A DNA stretch of 64,000 nt, from assembly GCA_002699585.1 (NCBI GenBank), contig PABP01000027.1, positions 60,059-124,058 of the forward strand, given 5' to 3'. This DNA comes from Anaerolineaceae bacterium (GTDB taxonomy: Bacteria; Chloroflexota; Anaerolineae; Aggregatilineales; Phototrophicaceae). Made by a program: the position numbers and the translations under genes. The notes below the pieces were generated by a model that saw only the letters and a list, made by a program, of their open reading frames with translations, made no database searches and was not told the DNA's origin. This document shows, one piece after another, positions 37,525-46,229 of this stretch; positions within the stretch are counted from its first letter, which is position 1; each line of letters begins with the position of its first letter.

Positions 37525-40500
37525 ATGATCAAAACATCTCAGAAACGTGCTTGGACATTTCTGATCTTAGTGATCTTGACTTTGGGTATTATGGTTAGCG
37601 GACCAGTATCAGCCCAGAGCAGTGTCCAACTGGTTGTGACGCCGACAACGTCAAGTGTGGATGTGGGGACAACGTTTACAGTCACCATCGACATAGAAAA
37701 CGACACCTCGCAGGTGTTCAGTATTGCCGAAGCGCACCTGGATTTCGATCCGAGCATCCTGCAGGTGACGAGCTTGACGGGCACCACAGTGCTACCTGTA
37801 GCGCTGGTACCAGCAACCTTTGACAACATAGCAGGCGAGATAGATTACAGCGCGGGGACCTTCTCGAACTTCCCGAACAACGCCTTTACGTTGCTGACCA
37901 TTGAGTTCGAGGCAGTGGGGGTGGGTACCAGTGCGCTCGACTTCATTGAAGTATTTCCTCGCGATTCTATCGTGGCCGACAATGGTTTGGACCTCACACC
38001 AGCAGAAAATCCAGATGGCTCGGTTACGGTCGTGGAACCGGACACGACGGCACCGGTCATCACGCTGGATGGTGCCAATCCACTGTATGTGGAAGCCGGC
38101 ACCAGCTACAGTGATCCAGGCGCAACAGCCACAGACGATGAAGATGGCGACCTGACAGATGACATTGAGGTCGGTGGCGACACAGTAGATGTGTTCACAT
38201 TGGGTAGCTACAGCGTGACGTATGATGTGTCAGATAGCAGCGGTAACGCTGCAGCAACGGTCACACGGACGGTCATTGTGGAAGATACGACCGCGCCAGT
38301 GATCACGGTGATACCGGAGACGCTGACAATTACCGCAGGCGACAGCTACACGCCGCCGACAGTGACTGCCGAAGACAGCTTCGAAGGCAACCTGAATGGC
38401 AGCATCAGTGAAGGTGGGCAGACGCCGAATGCGAGCACAGTGGGTACCTATGTGGTGACCTACGATGTGAGCGACAGCAGCGGCAATGCAGCTACACAGA
38501 AGACCTTCACCCTGGTTGTAGAAGCCGCACCGGACACCACGGCGCCGGTCATCACGCTCACGGGCGCAGCGACAGTGTATGTGGAAGCGGGCGGCAGCTA
38601 CAGCGATCCGGGCGCAACGGCCACGGACGACGTAGATGGCAACCTGAGTGGCGCCATTGTGGTTGGTGGCCAGACGCCCGATCCGAATAGCCTTGGCACA
38701 TATGTGGTGACGTATGATGTCAGCGACAGCAGCGGCAACGCTGCAGCAACCGTCACGCGGACGGTGATTGTGGAAGATACGACAGCGCCGGTCATCATGG
38801 TCGTTCCCGAGAGCCAAACGATCACGGTAGGGGAAAGCTACACGCCGCCAACCGTTACAGCCACAGATAGCTTTGAAAATGACTTGAGTGGCAGCGTGGT
38901 TGAAGGTGGCGATACGCCGAACCCGAATGCCATTGGCACGTATGTGGTGACCTACGATGTGAGTGACAGCAGCGGCAATGCGGCTGCACAGAAGACCTTC
39001 ACGCTGATTGTCGAAGAAGAGAGCGGCGCCAATGTGCTAATGGTGGTCAATGACGCCGACAACAGCATTGAAGTTGGGACGAGCTTCACGGCGGATGTGG
39101 AGATCGACCTGTTTGGCAACGCCGAAGCCTTTTCAGTTCAACTGGAAATCACCTACGATCCGACGGTCCTCAGTGTGACAGATGTGACAACCCCGCTGGG
39201 ACTGACACTGGACCTGGACGATTCGACGCCAGGATTGATTACATTCTCCGGTAGTCCGGGCCTGGGTGTCAGCGAAACATCCGATTTCACTGCGCTACAG
39301 ATTGAGTTCGAGGCTCTTGAGTTGGCTTCTAGCAGCGATTTGAGCTTCCAGACCAATCCTGATGTGGCCTTTGGCACGCATGTGTTCGAAGGCAGTGAGG
39401 CCATCGAGAACGTGATCACAGGTGCGAGTATCAGCGTGGTTGATACGACAGCGCCGATTATCTCGCTGGTGGGTGATACGGTAACCCTGGCACGCAATGA
39501 AGCCTATGTAGAACCGGGTTACTCGGCAGAAGATAACTACGACGGAGACATCACGGGTGATGTGGTCGTCAGTGATGATATCGACATCACGACGGTGGGT
39601 GCGTATACCGTGACCTATGATGTGACCGACAGCAGCGGCAACGCGGCGGTCCAGGTGACGCGGACGGTGATTGTGGAAGACACGACGGCGCCGGTCATTA
39701 CGCTGGTGGGTGATGATCCACTCTATGTCGAAGCGGGTGGCACGTACACAGACCCGGGCGCGACAGCTACGGACGATGTGGATGGCAACCTGACCGATGA
39801 CATTGTGGTCGGTGGTGACACGGTCGATCCGAACACACTGGGCACGTACAGCGTGACGTATGACGTGACGGACAGCAGCGGTAATGCGGCAGTCCAGGTG
39901 ACGCGGACGGTTATCGTGGAAGATACCACCGCTCCGATCATCACAATTGTCCCCGAGGCGCTGACCATCACCGAAAATGATAGCTACAGTGATCCGGTCA
40001 TCACTGCCGAAGACAGCTTCGAAGGCAGCCTGCTGGGTAGTGTGATCATCGGTGGCGATACGCCAGATGCCAGTACACCCGGCACGTATATCGTGACCTA
40101 TGATGTGGCTGACAGTACTGGTAACAATGCCGACCAAAAGACCTTCACGCTGACAGTGACCGCCAACGAGCCACCTGTGGCCAACGCGGGTCCCGATCAA
40201 ATTGTCACCGATACAGATGACAATAACAGTGAAGACGTCGTTCTGGACGGGACAGGCAGCGCCGATAGTGATGGTGATATCCTCAGCTATGAGTGGCAGG
40301 AAAACAGCTTGCCGATCGCTAATGGTGCCAATCCGACGGTCACGCTGGATGTGGGTGTGCATGAAATCACGCTGGTTGTACTGGACAACGATAATGCCAC
40401 CGCCAGCGATAGCGTCACGATCACGGTTGAGGCGGCACCGGATGCAACCGCACCTGTCATCACACTGAATGGTGATGCCACAGTCTATGTGGAAGCAGGT

Positions 40501-43500
40501 ACCAGCTACAGCGATCTGGGTGCAACGGCAACCGACGATGTGGATGGCAACCTGACAGGTAGCATCCTGGTGGGTGGCGATGCAGTCGATCCGAACACGC
40601 TGGGTAGTTACCTGGTGACCTACAATGTGTCAGATAGCAGTGGCAACGCGGCAGCAACCGTGACGCGTACGGTGATCGTACAGGATACGATTGCGCCGGT
40701 GATCACAGTCACACCGACGATGGCGACCATCACGGTGGGCGAGAGTTACACGCCGCCAACGGTGACTGCCGAAGACAGCTTTGAAGGCAGCCTGAGCGTT
40801 ATCGAAGGCGGTCAGACGCCCGATCCGAACACAGTCGGCACGTATGTGGTGACGTATGATGCCAGCGACAGCAGTGGTAATGCTGCCCTACAACAGACCT
40901 TCACACTCAACGTCGAAGCTGCGCCGGATACGACCGCTCCGATCATCGCGCTAGTGGGCGAAGATCCGCAATATGTGGAGGCCGGAACCAGCTACAGCGA
41001 TCCAGGGGCCACGGCCACAGATGATGTAGATGGCAACCTGGCCGATGACATCCTGGTGGGCGGCGATCCAGTCGATCCCAACACGCTGGGAAGTTACCTG
41101 GTGACCTACAATGTGTCAGATAGCAGTGGCAATGCTGCAGCAACTGTGACGCGCACGGTCATCGTGCGCGATACGACCGCACCGGTGATCACGGTTACAC
41201 CTGAGACGCTGACGATCACGGTGGGCGAGAGCTACACACCGCCGACGGTGACAGCTGAAGACAGCTTCGAAGGTAGCCTGAGCGTGGTCGAAGGCGGACA
41301 GACACCGGATCCGAACACGGTCGGCGCCTATGTGGTGACGTATGATGCCAGTGACAGCAGTGGTAATGCTGCACTACAGAAGTCCTTCACACTGACGGTA
41401 CAGGCCGCACCGAACGTGGACCCGGTGGCCGATGCAGGTACCGACCAGACGCTGGTCGCTGCCAATGGCGTCGATAGGCTGGTGAACCTGGATGGCAGTA
41501 GCAGCAGCGACAGCGATGGCACAATCGAAAGCTACAGTTGGGTCGAGAACACTGGTGCAATCGCCACCGGACCGACGCCAAGTGTCACGCTGGCTGTGGG
41601 TGTCCATACCATCGAACTGACGGTGACGGACGATGACGGTGCGACAGCCAGTGATACGGTTGTCATCACCATCGTTGAACCAGAGCACACGGCACCAATG
41701 GTCTTCTCACCAGGTAGCCCGAGCTTCTATGAAGGCCAAACAGTCGCCCTGGTCATCAATGCCTATGATGCCGAAGACGGCACATCGCTGGCCTACGGGG
41801 CAACCGGTTTGCCAACAGACCTGAACATCAGTCCGACTACGGGCGAAATCAGCGGCACGCTGGGCTATGACGCCGCCAATACCTACACCGTAACAGTGAC
41901 TGTCACCGACAGCGATCTCGAGTCGGCATCAACGACCTTTACCCTGGTGGTTGAGGATGTAAATCGTCCGCCAGTTCTGGATCCGCTGCCAGCGATTGGA
42001 TCTTACAACAGTGGTGAGACCATCGCGCCGATCGCGGTCATCGCAACCGATCCAGACCTGAATAACCTGGTCTACACCGCTGCTAATCTGCCGACGGGCT
42101 TGAGCATGGATTCAGCCACGGGCCAGATCTCTGGCACGCTGACGGATGCTTCGGGCACGTTCAACGTCCTGATCGTCGTCACCGATGATGGCAATCCGCC
42201 GATGAGTGATACAACGAGCTTCACATGGACGATTGGTGAAGCGCCAAACATGCCGCCAGTAGCCGATGCAGGTGAAGATCAGACGGTCCTCGATGCGGAA
42301 GAAGATGGCGAACTGGTCCAACTGAACGGCAGTGGCAGCAGCGACAGCGACGGCAGCATCGTCAGCTATGTCTGGACAGAAGATAGTACTCAGATCGCAA
42401 CTGGTGAGATCACCAGCTTCACCTTCCCAGTTGGAACCCATACTGTGGTTCTGACAGTGACCGACGACGATGGCGCGACCGATACGGATGAGGTCATTAT
42501 CACCGTCAATGCCCCGGCGAACGAACCACCAGTGGCCGATGCCGGTGCAGACCAGACAGTGGTGGATGCGGAAGAGGATGGCGAACTGATCCAACTGGAT
42601 GGCAGCGGCAGTACAGACAGCGACGGTAGCATCGTCAGCTATGTCTGGAGCGAAAGCGGCAGCCAGATTGCAACCGGCGAGATCACCAGCTTCACCTTCC
42701 CAGTTGGGACGCATACCGTGGTTCTGACGGTGACCGACGACGATGGCGCTACTGATACGGATGAGGTCATCATCACGGTCAACGCGCCCGCCAATCAGGC
42801 ACCGACTGCCAATGCCGGTGCAGACCAGACGGTCGAAGACACTGACAATAGCGGCAGTGAATCGGTGACGCTGGATGGCAGTGGCAGCACCGATAGCGAT
42901 GGCAGCATTGCCAGCTATGTCTGGAGCGAAAGTGGCAGCCAGATTGCGACCGGTGCGACACCGACAGTGGACCTGAGTGTGGGGATCCACACCATCACAC
43001 TGACGGTGACCGACGACGATGGCGCAACCGCAACCGATGAGGTGGTCATCACGGTGGAAGCCGGTGTGGTCAACCAACCGCCGGTGGCGGACGCCGGTGC
43101 AGACCAGACGGTTGAAGACAGCGACAACAGCGGCAGCGAAGCCGTGACGTTGGATGGGTCGGCCAGTAGCGATCCTGAAAATGGTGCACTGCGCTACATC
43201 TGGACAGCGACCGGCTTGACGATCCCAGAAGGGCAGACGGTTACCTTTGACTTCCCGGTCGGTACGACCGAAGTCACGCTGACAGTCATCGACCCTGAAG
43301 GGGCTGATGCGACCGATACGGTCAGCATCACAGTCAACGCAGCGGCCAACCAACCACCGATCTCCAACGCGGGTCTCGACCAGACCGTGTCGGATGCCGA
43401 CAACAGCGGTAGTGAAGCCGTCACGTTGGATGGCAGTGGTAGCAGCGATGTGGATGGCACGATCACCAGCTACAGCTGGAATGAAGGTGGCAGCGAAATC

Positions 43501-46134
43501 GCCACCGGTGTCAACCCGACCGTCAATCTGAGTGTCGGCACGCACAACATCACCCTGATCATCAGCGACGATGATGGCGCTGTGGCCTTCGATACCGTGG
43601 TCATCACGGTAGAAGCGGGTAGCAGTGGACCGAGCCGTGTGACAGAGGGACTGTTGGCCCTATACGAGTTCAATGAGAACGGTGGCAACATCGTGACCGA
43701 TACCAGCGGCAGTGGCGCACCGCTCAACCTGACCATCGCCAACACAGGCAACGTCGGTTGGGGTGCGGGTACGCTAACGGTCAACAGCAACACGCTGATC
43801 AGCTCAAGTGGGCCTGCCGACAAACTCAACAATGGCATCATGGCCAGCAGCGAACTGACGTTTGAAGCCTGGGTGACCACGGCCAACACTAATCAGTTTG
43901 GTCCAGCACGCTTGATGACGATCTCGTCCAACCCAGACTTGCGCAATGCCACGCTGGGTCAGACAGGGACCGCTTACAATGGCCGCGTCCGTAGTACAAC
44001 GACGACCAACAATGGTGTTCCCACGCTGACGACGCCAAGTAACCTGGCGAGCACAAGTCTCAAGCATGTGGTCATGACGCGCGACACGAGTGGCATCATC
44101 CGCATCTATGTGGATGGCAGCCTGGTGGCATCGCAGAACAACGGGGGCCTCCTGACCAACTGGAATACCAGTTATGCCTTCGCGCTGGCCAATGAGTTAA
44201 GTGGCAACCGTCCATGGTTGGGTACCTTCCACTTAGCAGCCGTCTATAATCAGGCCCTGAGTGGTGCTGAAGTTCAGCAAAACTACGATGCGGGTGCCGA
44301 TGGCGGTTCGGGTGGACCGATCAACCAACCACCAACCGCCAACGCCGGTGCTGACCAGACGGTCACTGATACGGACAATAGCGGTAGTGAAGCGGTGACG
44401 CTCAATGGTTCGGGTAGCACCGATCCTGACGGCAGCATCGTCAGCTACAGCTGGACGGAAAGTGGCATCCAGATCGCAACGGGTGCCACCCCGACCGCCA
44501 ACCTGAGTGTGGGCACGCACAACATCACGCTGATCGTCACCGACGACGATAGTGCGACGGCCTTCGATACCGTCGTGATCACAGTGGAAGGTGGGGTAAC
44601 CAACCAGCCACCGATCGCGAATGCGGGTCCTGACCAGACCGTCACTGATACTGACAACAGCGGCAGTGAAGCGGTCACGCTCAACGGCGCTGGCAGTACG
44701 GATAGCGACGGCACGGTCGTCAGCTATATCTGGAACGAAAGTGGTAGCCAGATCGCCACAGGAGTTAACCCGTCAGTCGATCTGAGCGTGGGCACGCATA
44801 ACATCACGCTGATCGTCACTGACGATGATGGCGCGACGGCCTTCGATACGGTGGTCATCACGGTGGAAAGTGGAGCAACCAACCAATCACCTGTGGCCGA
44901 CGCTGGTCCTGACCAGACAGTCGAAGATGGCGACAACAGTGGGTCGCAATCGGTGACGCTGGATGGCTCTGCCAGCAGCGATCCTGAGGGTGGGCTGCTA
45001 CGCTACATCTGGAGCGCAACCGGTGTAACCATCCCAGAAGGGGCGATTGTCGCCGCCGAGTTCCCGGTGGGCACGACTGAGGTCACGCTGACCGTGATCG
45101 ACCCCGAAGGGGCGCAGGATACCGATACGGTTTCCATCACTGTGACTGCGGGCGCAGGCAACCAATCGCCTGTGGCCAATGCTGGAGCGGACCAGACCGT
45201 TCAGGATGCTGACAACAGCGGCAGTGAAGCGGTTGCACTCAATGGCGGTGGCAGTAGCGATCCCGATGGCACCATCGCCAGCTACAGCTGGAATGAAAGT
45301 GGCAGCGAGATCGCCACGGGTGCCAATCCGACCGTCGACCTGATTGTCGGCACACACAACATCACATTGATCGTGACCGACAATGAGGGGGCAACCGCCT
45401 TCGACACAGTCGTGATCACGGTGGAGACCGGTAGTACCGGACCGGATCGCGTGAGCGATGGTCTATTGGCGCTGTACGAGTTCAATGAGAATGGTGGCAG
45501 CACCGTGACCGATACCAGTGGGGCGGGGACACCCCTGAACCTGACGATCTCGAATACGGGTAATGTCACCTGGAACCCAGGCGCCCTGACGGTCAATAGC
45601 AACACCGTCATTCAATCGAGCGGTCCGGCGACCAAGATCATCAACGCCGCACGCTCTAACAATGCGATCACGCTGGAGGCCTGGATCCAATCGGATGATC
45701 TCACGCAGGGTGGCCCAGCCCGTGTCGCGAGTATCTCCGGCAATCCGTCCAACCGCAACATCACACTTGGGCAGGGGCTGTGGGGCACGCAACCACTCGA
45801 TGTCTATGACATGCGCTTACGGACACGCTCCACCGGCCATAACGGCGTGCCGTCAGTATCGACACCTGCGGGTTCAGCCACGACCAACCTGACGCATGTG
45901 GTCATGACCCATGCGCCGGATGGCACATCGACGATCTATGTCAACGGCGTAGCGCTGGCGAGTGGCCAGCAAGGAACGGACCTGGGCAACTGGGATACAT
46001 CCTTCCCGATGGTTCTGGCTAACGAACCGACAGGAGATCGGCCCTGGTTGGGGACCCTCCACCTGGTGGCCGTCTATGATCGGGCCCTGACGAGTGCTGA
46101 AGTCACCCAGAACTTCTCATCTGGCGCTGACTAA
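37525..46134 (+). CDS. giant scaffoldin-like protein: 2 cohesins, ~11 DUF5011, ~11 PKD, 2 LamG
   Basis: Start set at the ATG at 37525 (AAGGA nine bases upstream, signal peptide follows); an ATG at 37480 is in frame but adds only a polar stretch. About 2869 residues. Order by nucleotide: cohesin 1 (37618-38035), four DUF5011 Ig domains, cohesin 2 (39022-39435), three DUF5011, PKD, four DUF5011, PKD, two cadherin-like domains (41680-42235), five PKD, LamG 1 (43630-44315), four PKD, LamG 2 (45440-46131). The cohesins show V-D-V-G-T-T-F-T-V-T-I-D and L-D-F-D-P-S-I-L-Q-V, and their paralogues in the 32579 product match well. LamG domains (G-L-L-A-L-Y-E-F-N-E-N-G-G) bind glycans or proteins. No dockerin and no visible anchor. 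It reads as the primary scaffold of the locus. Confidence 0.85.
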   Translation: MIKTSQKRAWTFLILVILTLGIMVSGPVSAQSSVQLVVTPTTSSVDVGTTFTVTIDIENDTSQVFSIAEAHLDFDPSILQVTSLTGTTVLPVALVPATFDNIAGEIDYSAGTFSNFPNNAFTLLTIEFEAVGVGTSALDFIEVFPRDSIVADNGLDLTPAENPDGSVTVVEPDTTAPVITLDGANPLYVEAGTSYSDPGATATDDEDGDLTDDIEVGGDTVDVFTLGSYSVTYDVSDSSGNAAATVTRTVIVEDTTAPVITVIPETLTITAGDSYTPPTVTAEDSFEGNLNGSISEGGQTPNASTVGTYVVTYDVSDSSGNAATQKTFTLVVEAAPDTTAPVITLTGAATVYVEAGGSYSDPGATATDDVDGNLSGAIVVGGQTPDPNSLGTYVVTYDVSDSSGNAAATVTRTVIVEDTTAPVIMVVPESQTITVGESYTPPTVTATDSFENDLSGSVVEGGDTPNPNAIGTYVVTYDVSDSSGNAAAQKTFTLIVEEESGANVLMVVNDADNSIEVGTSFTADVEIDLFGNAEAFSVQLEITYDPTVLSVTDVTTPLGLTLDLDDSTPGLITFSGSPGLGVSETSDFTALQIEFEALELASSSDLSFQTNPDVAFGTHVFEGSEAIENVITGASISVVDTTAPIISLVGDTVTLARNEAYVEPGYSAEDNYDGDITGDVVVSDDIDITTVGAYTVTYDVTDSSGNAAVQVTRTVIVEDTTAPVITLVGDDPLYVEAGGTYTDPGATATDDVDGNLTDDIVVGGDTVDPNTLGTYSVTYDVTDSSGNAAVQVTRTVIVEDTTAPIITIVPEALTITENDSYSDPVITAEDSFEGSLLGSVIIGGDTPDASTPGTYIVTYDVADSTGNNADQKTFTLTVTANEPPVANAGPDQIVTDTDDNNSEDVVLDGTGSADSDGDILSYEWQENSLPIANGANPTVTLDVGVHEITLVVLDNDNATASDSVTITVEAAPDATAPVITLNGDATVYVEAGTSYSDLGATATDDVDGNLTGSILVGGDAVDPNTLGSYLVTYNVSDSSGNAAATVTRTVIVQDTIAPVITVTPTMATITVGESYTPPTVTAEDSFEGSLSVIEGGQTPDPNTVGTYVVTYDASDSSGNAALQQTFTLNVEAAPDTTAPIIALVGEDPQYVEAGTSYSDPGATATDDVDGNLADDILVGGDPVDPNTLGSYLVTYNVSDSSGNAAATVTRTVIVRDTTAPVITVTPETLTITVGESYTPPTVTAEDSFEGSLSVVEGGQTPDPNTVGAYVVTYDASDSSGNAALQKSFTLTVQAAPNVDPVADAGTDQTLVAANGVDRLVNLDGSSSSDSDGTIESYSWVENTGAIATGPTPSVTLAVGVHTIELTVTDDDGATASDTVVITIVEPEHTAPMVFSPGSPSFYEGQTVALVINAYDAEDGTSLAYGATGLPTDLNISPTTGEISGTLGYDAANTYTVTVTVTDSDLESASTTFTLVVEDVNRPPVLDPLPAIGSYNSGETIAPIAVIATDPDLNNLVYTAANLPTGLSMDSATGQISGTLTDASGTFNVLIVVTDDGNPPMSDTTSFTWTIGEAPNMPPVADAGEDQTVLDAEEDGELVQLNGSGSSDSDGSIVSYVWTEDSTQIATGEITSFTFPVGTHTVVLTVTDDDGATDTDEVIITVNAPANEPPVADAGADQTVVDAEEDGELIQLDGSGSTDSDGSIVSYVWSESGSQIATGEITSFTFPVGTHTVVLTVTDDDGATDTDEVIITVNAPANQAPTANAGADQTVEDTDNSGSESVTLDGSGSTDSDGSIASYVWSESGSQIATGATPTVDLSVGIHTITLTVTDDDGATATDEVVITVEAGVVNQPPVADAGADQTVEDSDNSGSEAVTLDGSASSDPENGALRYIWTATGLTIPEGQTVTFDFPVGTTEVTLTVIDPEGADATDTVSITVNAAANQPPISNAGLDQTVSDADNSGSEAVTLDGSGSSDVDGTITSYSWNEGGSEIATGVNPTVNLSVGTHNITLIISDDDGAVAFDTVVITVEAGSSGPSRVTEGLLALYEFNENGGNIVTDTSGSGAPLNLTIANTGNVGWGAGTLTVNSNTLISSSGPADKLNNGIMASSELTFEAWVTTANTNQFGPARLMTISSNPDLRNATLGQTGTAYNGRVRSTTTTNNGVPTLTTPSNLASTSLKHVVMTRDTSGIIRIYVDGSLVASQNNGGLLTNWNTSYAFALANELSGNRPWLGTFHLAAVYNQALSGAEVQQNYDAGADGGSGGPINQPPTANAGADQTVTDTDNSGSEAVTLNGSGSTDPDGSIVSYSWTESGIQIATGATPTANLSVGTHNITLIVTDDDSATAFDTVVITVEGGVTNQPPIANAGPDQTVTDTDNSGSEAVTLNGAGSTDSDGTVVSYIWNESGSQIATGVNPSVDLSVGTHNITLIVTDDDGATAFDTVVITVESGATNQSPVADAGPDQTVEDGDNSGSQSVTLDGSASSDPEGGLLRYIWSATGVTIPEGAIVAAEFPVGTTEVTLTVIDPEGAQDTDTVSITVTAGAGNQSPVANAGADQTVQDADNSGSEAVALNGGGSSDPDGTIASYSWNESGSEIATGANPTVDLIVGTHNITLIVTDNEGATAFDTVVITVETGSTGPDRVSDGLLALYEFNENGGSTVTDTSGAGTPLNLTISNTGNVTWNPGALTVNSNTVIQSSGPATKIINAARSNNAITLEAWIQSDDLTQGGPARVASISGNPSNRNITLGQGLWGTQPLDVYDMRLRTRSTGHNGVPSVSTPAGSATTNLTHVVMTHAPDGTSTIYVNGVALASGQQGTDLGNWDTSFPMVLANEPTGDRPWLGTLHLVAVYDRALTSAEVTQNFSSGAD
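38041..41415 (+). repeat. DUF5011 (Ig-like) tandem array, alternating A and B types
   Basis: Eleven ~240-base units interrupted by cohesin 2 and one PKD. Two types usually alternate: A begins P-V-I-T-L-x-G-D with V-E-A-G-x-S-Y-S-D-P-G, B begins P-V-I-T-V-x-P-E with I-T-V-G-E-S-Y-T-P-P. The A-B pairs at 40441-40925 and 40930-41410 are nearly identical in DNA, showing recent duplication of a two-domain unit. Confidence 0.8.
42241..45435 (+). repeat. PKD domain tandem array with duplicated PKD-LamG cassette
   Basis: Nine ~270-base PKD units (A-G-x-D-Q-T-V...L-D-G-S-G-S...D-G-T-I-x-S-Y-x-W) split by LamG 1. The last block (four PKD then LamG 2) is a duplicate of the preceding one (PKD then LamG 1), seen in the shared D-T-D-N-S-G-S-E-A-V-T-L and the matching LamG sequences. 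Confidence 0.78.
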
Positions 46135-46169
46135 GACTTCGTCAAAGGCAACTGTAATAGTATCAAAAA

Positions 46170-46193
46170 CGGGGAGCCAATATTGGCTCCCCG
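46170..46193. terminator. 24-base perfect palindrome after the giant scaffoldin gene
   Basis: CGGGGAGCCA and TGGCTCCCCG form a perfect 10-bp stem around ATAT. Located 36 bases after the stop. There is an A-run on the left but no T-run on the right, so termination would be partly hairpin-driven or it acts as an mRNA-stabilising structure. Confidence 0.55.
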
Positions 46194-46229
46194 CGACTGT
46201 GTTGATCACTTAACTAACAGGCCAATAAT

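Noticed and set aside
39295..40362. 355-codon minus-strand open frame opposite the DUF5011 array
   Set aside because: It is antisense to the giant scaffoldin gene and repeats with its periodicity.
42112..43545. 477-codon minus-strand open frame opposite the PKD array
   Set aside because: It mirrors the repeats of the plus-strand gene, carries no motif and has no promoter or ribosome binding site; GC-biased third positions keep the antisense frame open.
38041..45435. Regularly spaced DNA repeats suggestive of a CRISPR array
   Set aside because: Units of ~240-270 bases encode Ig-like and PKD domains in one open frame; there are no short direct repeats with unique spacers.
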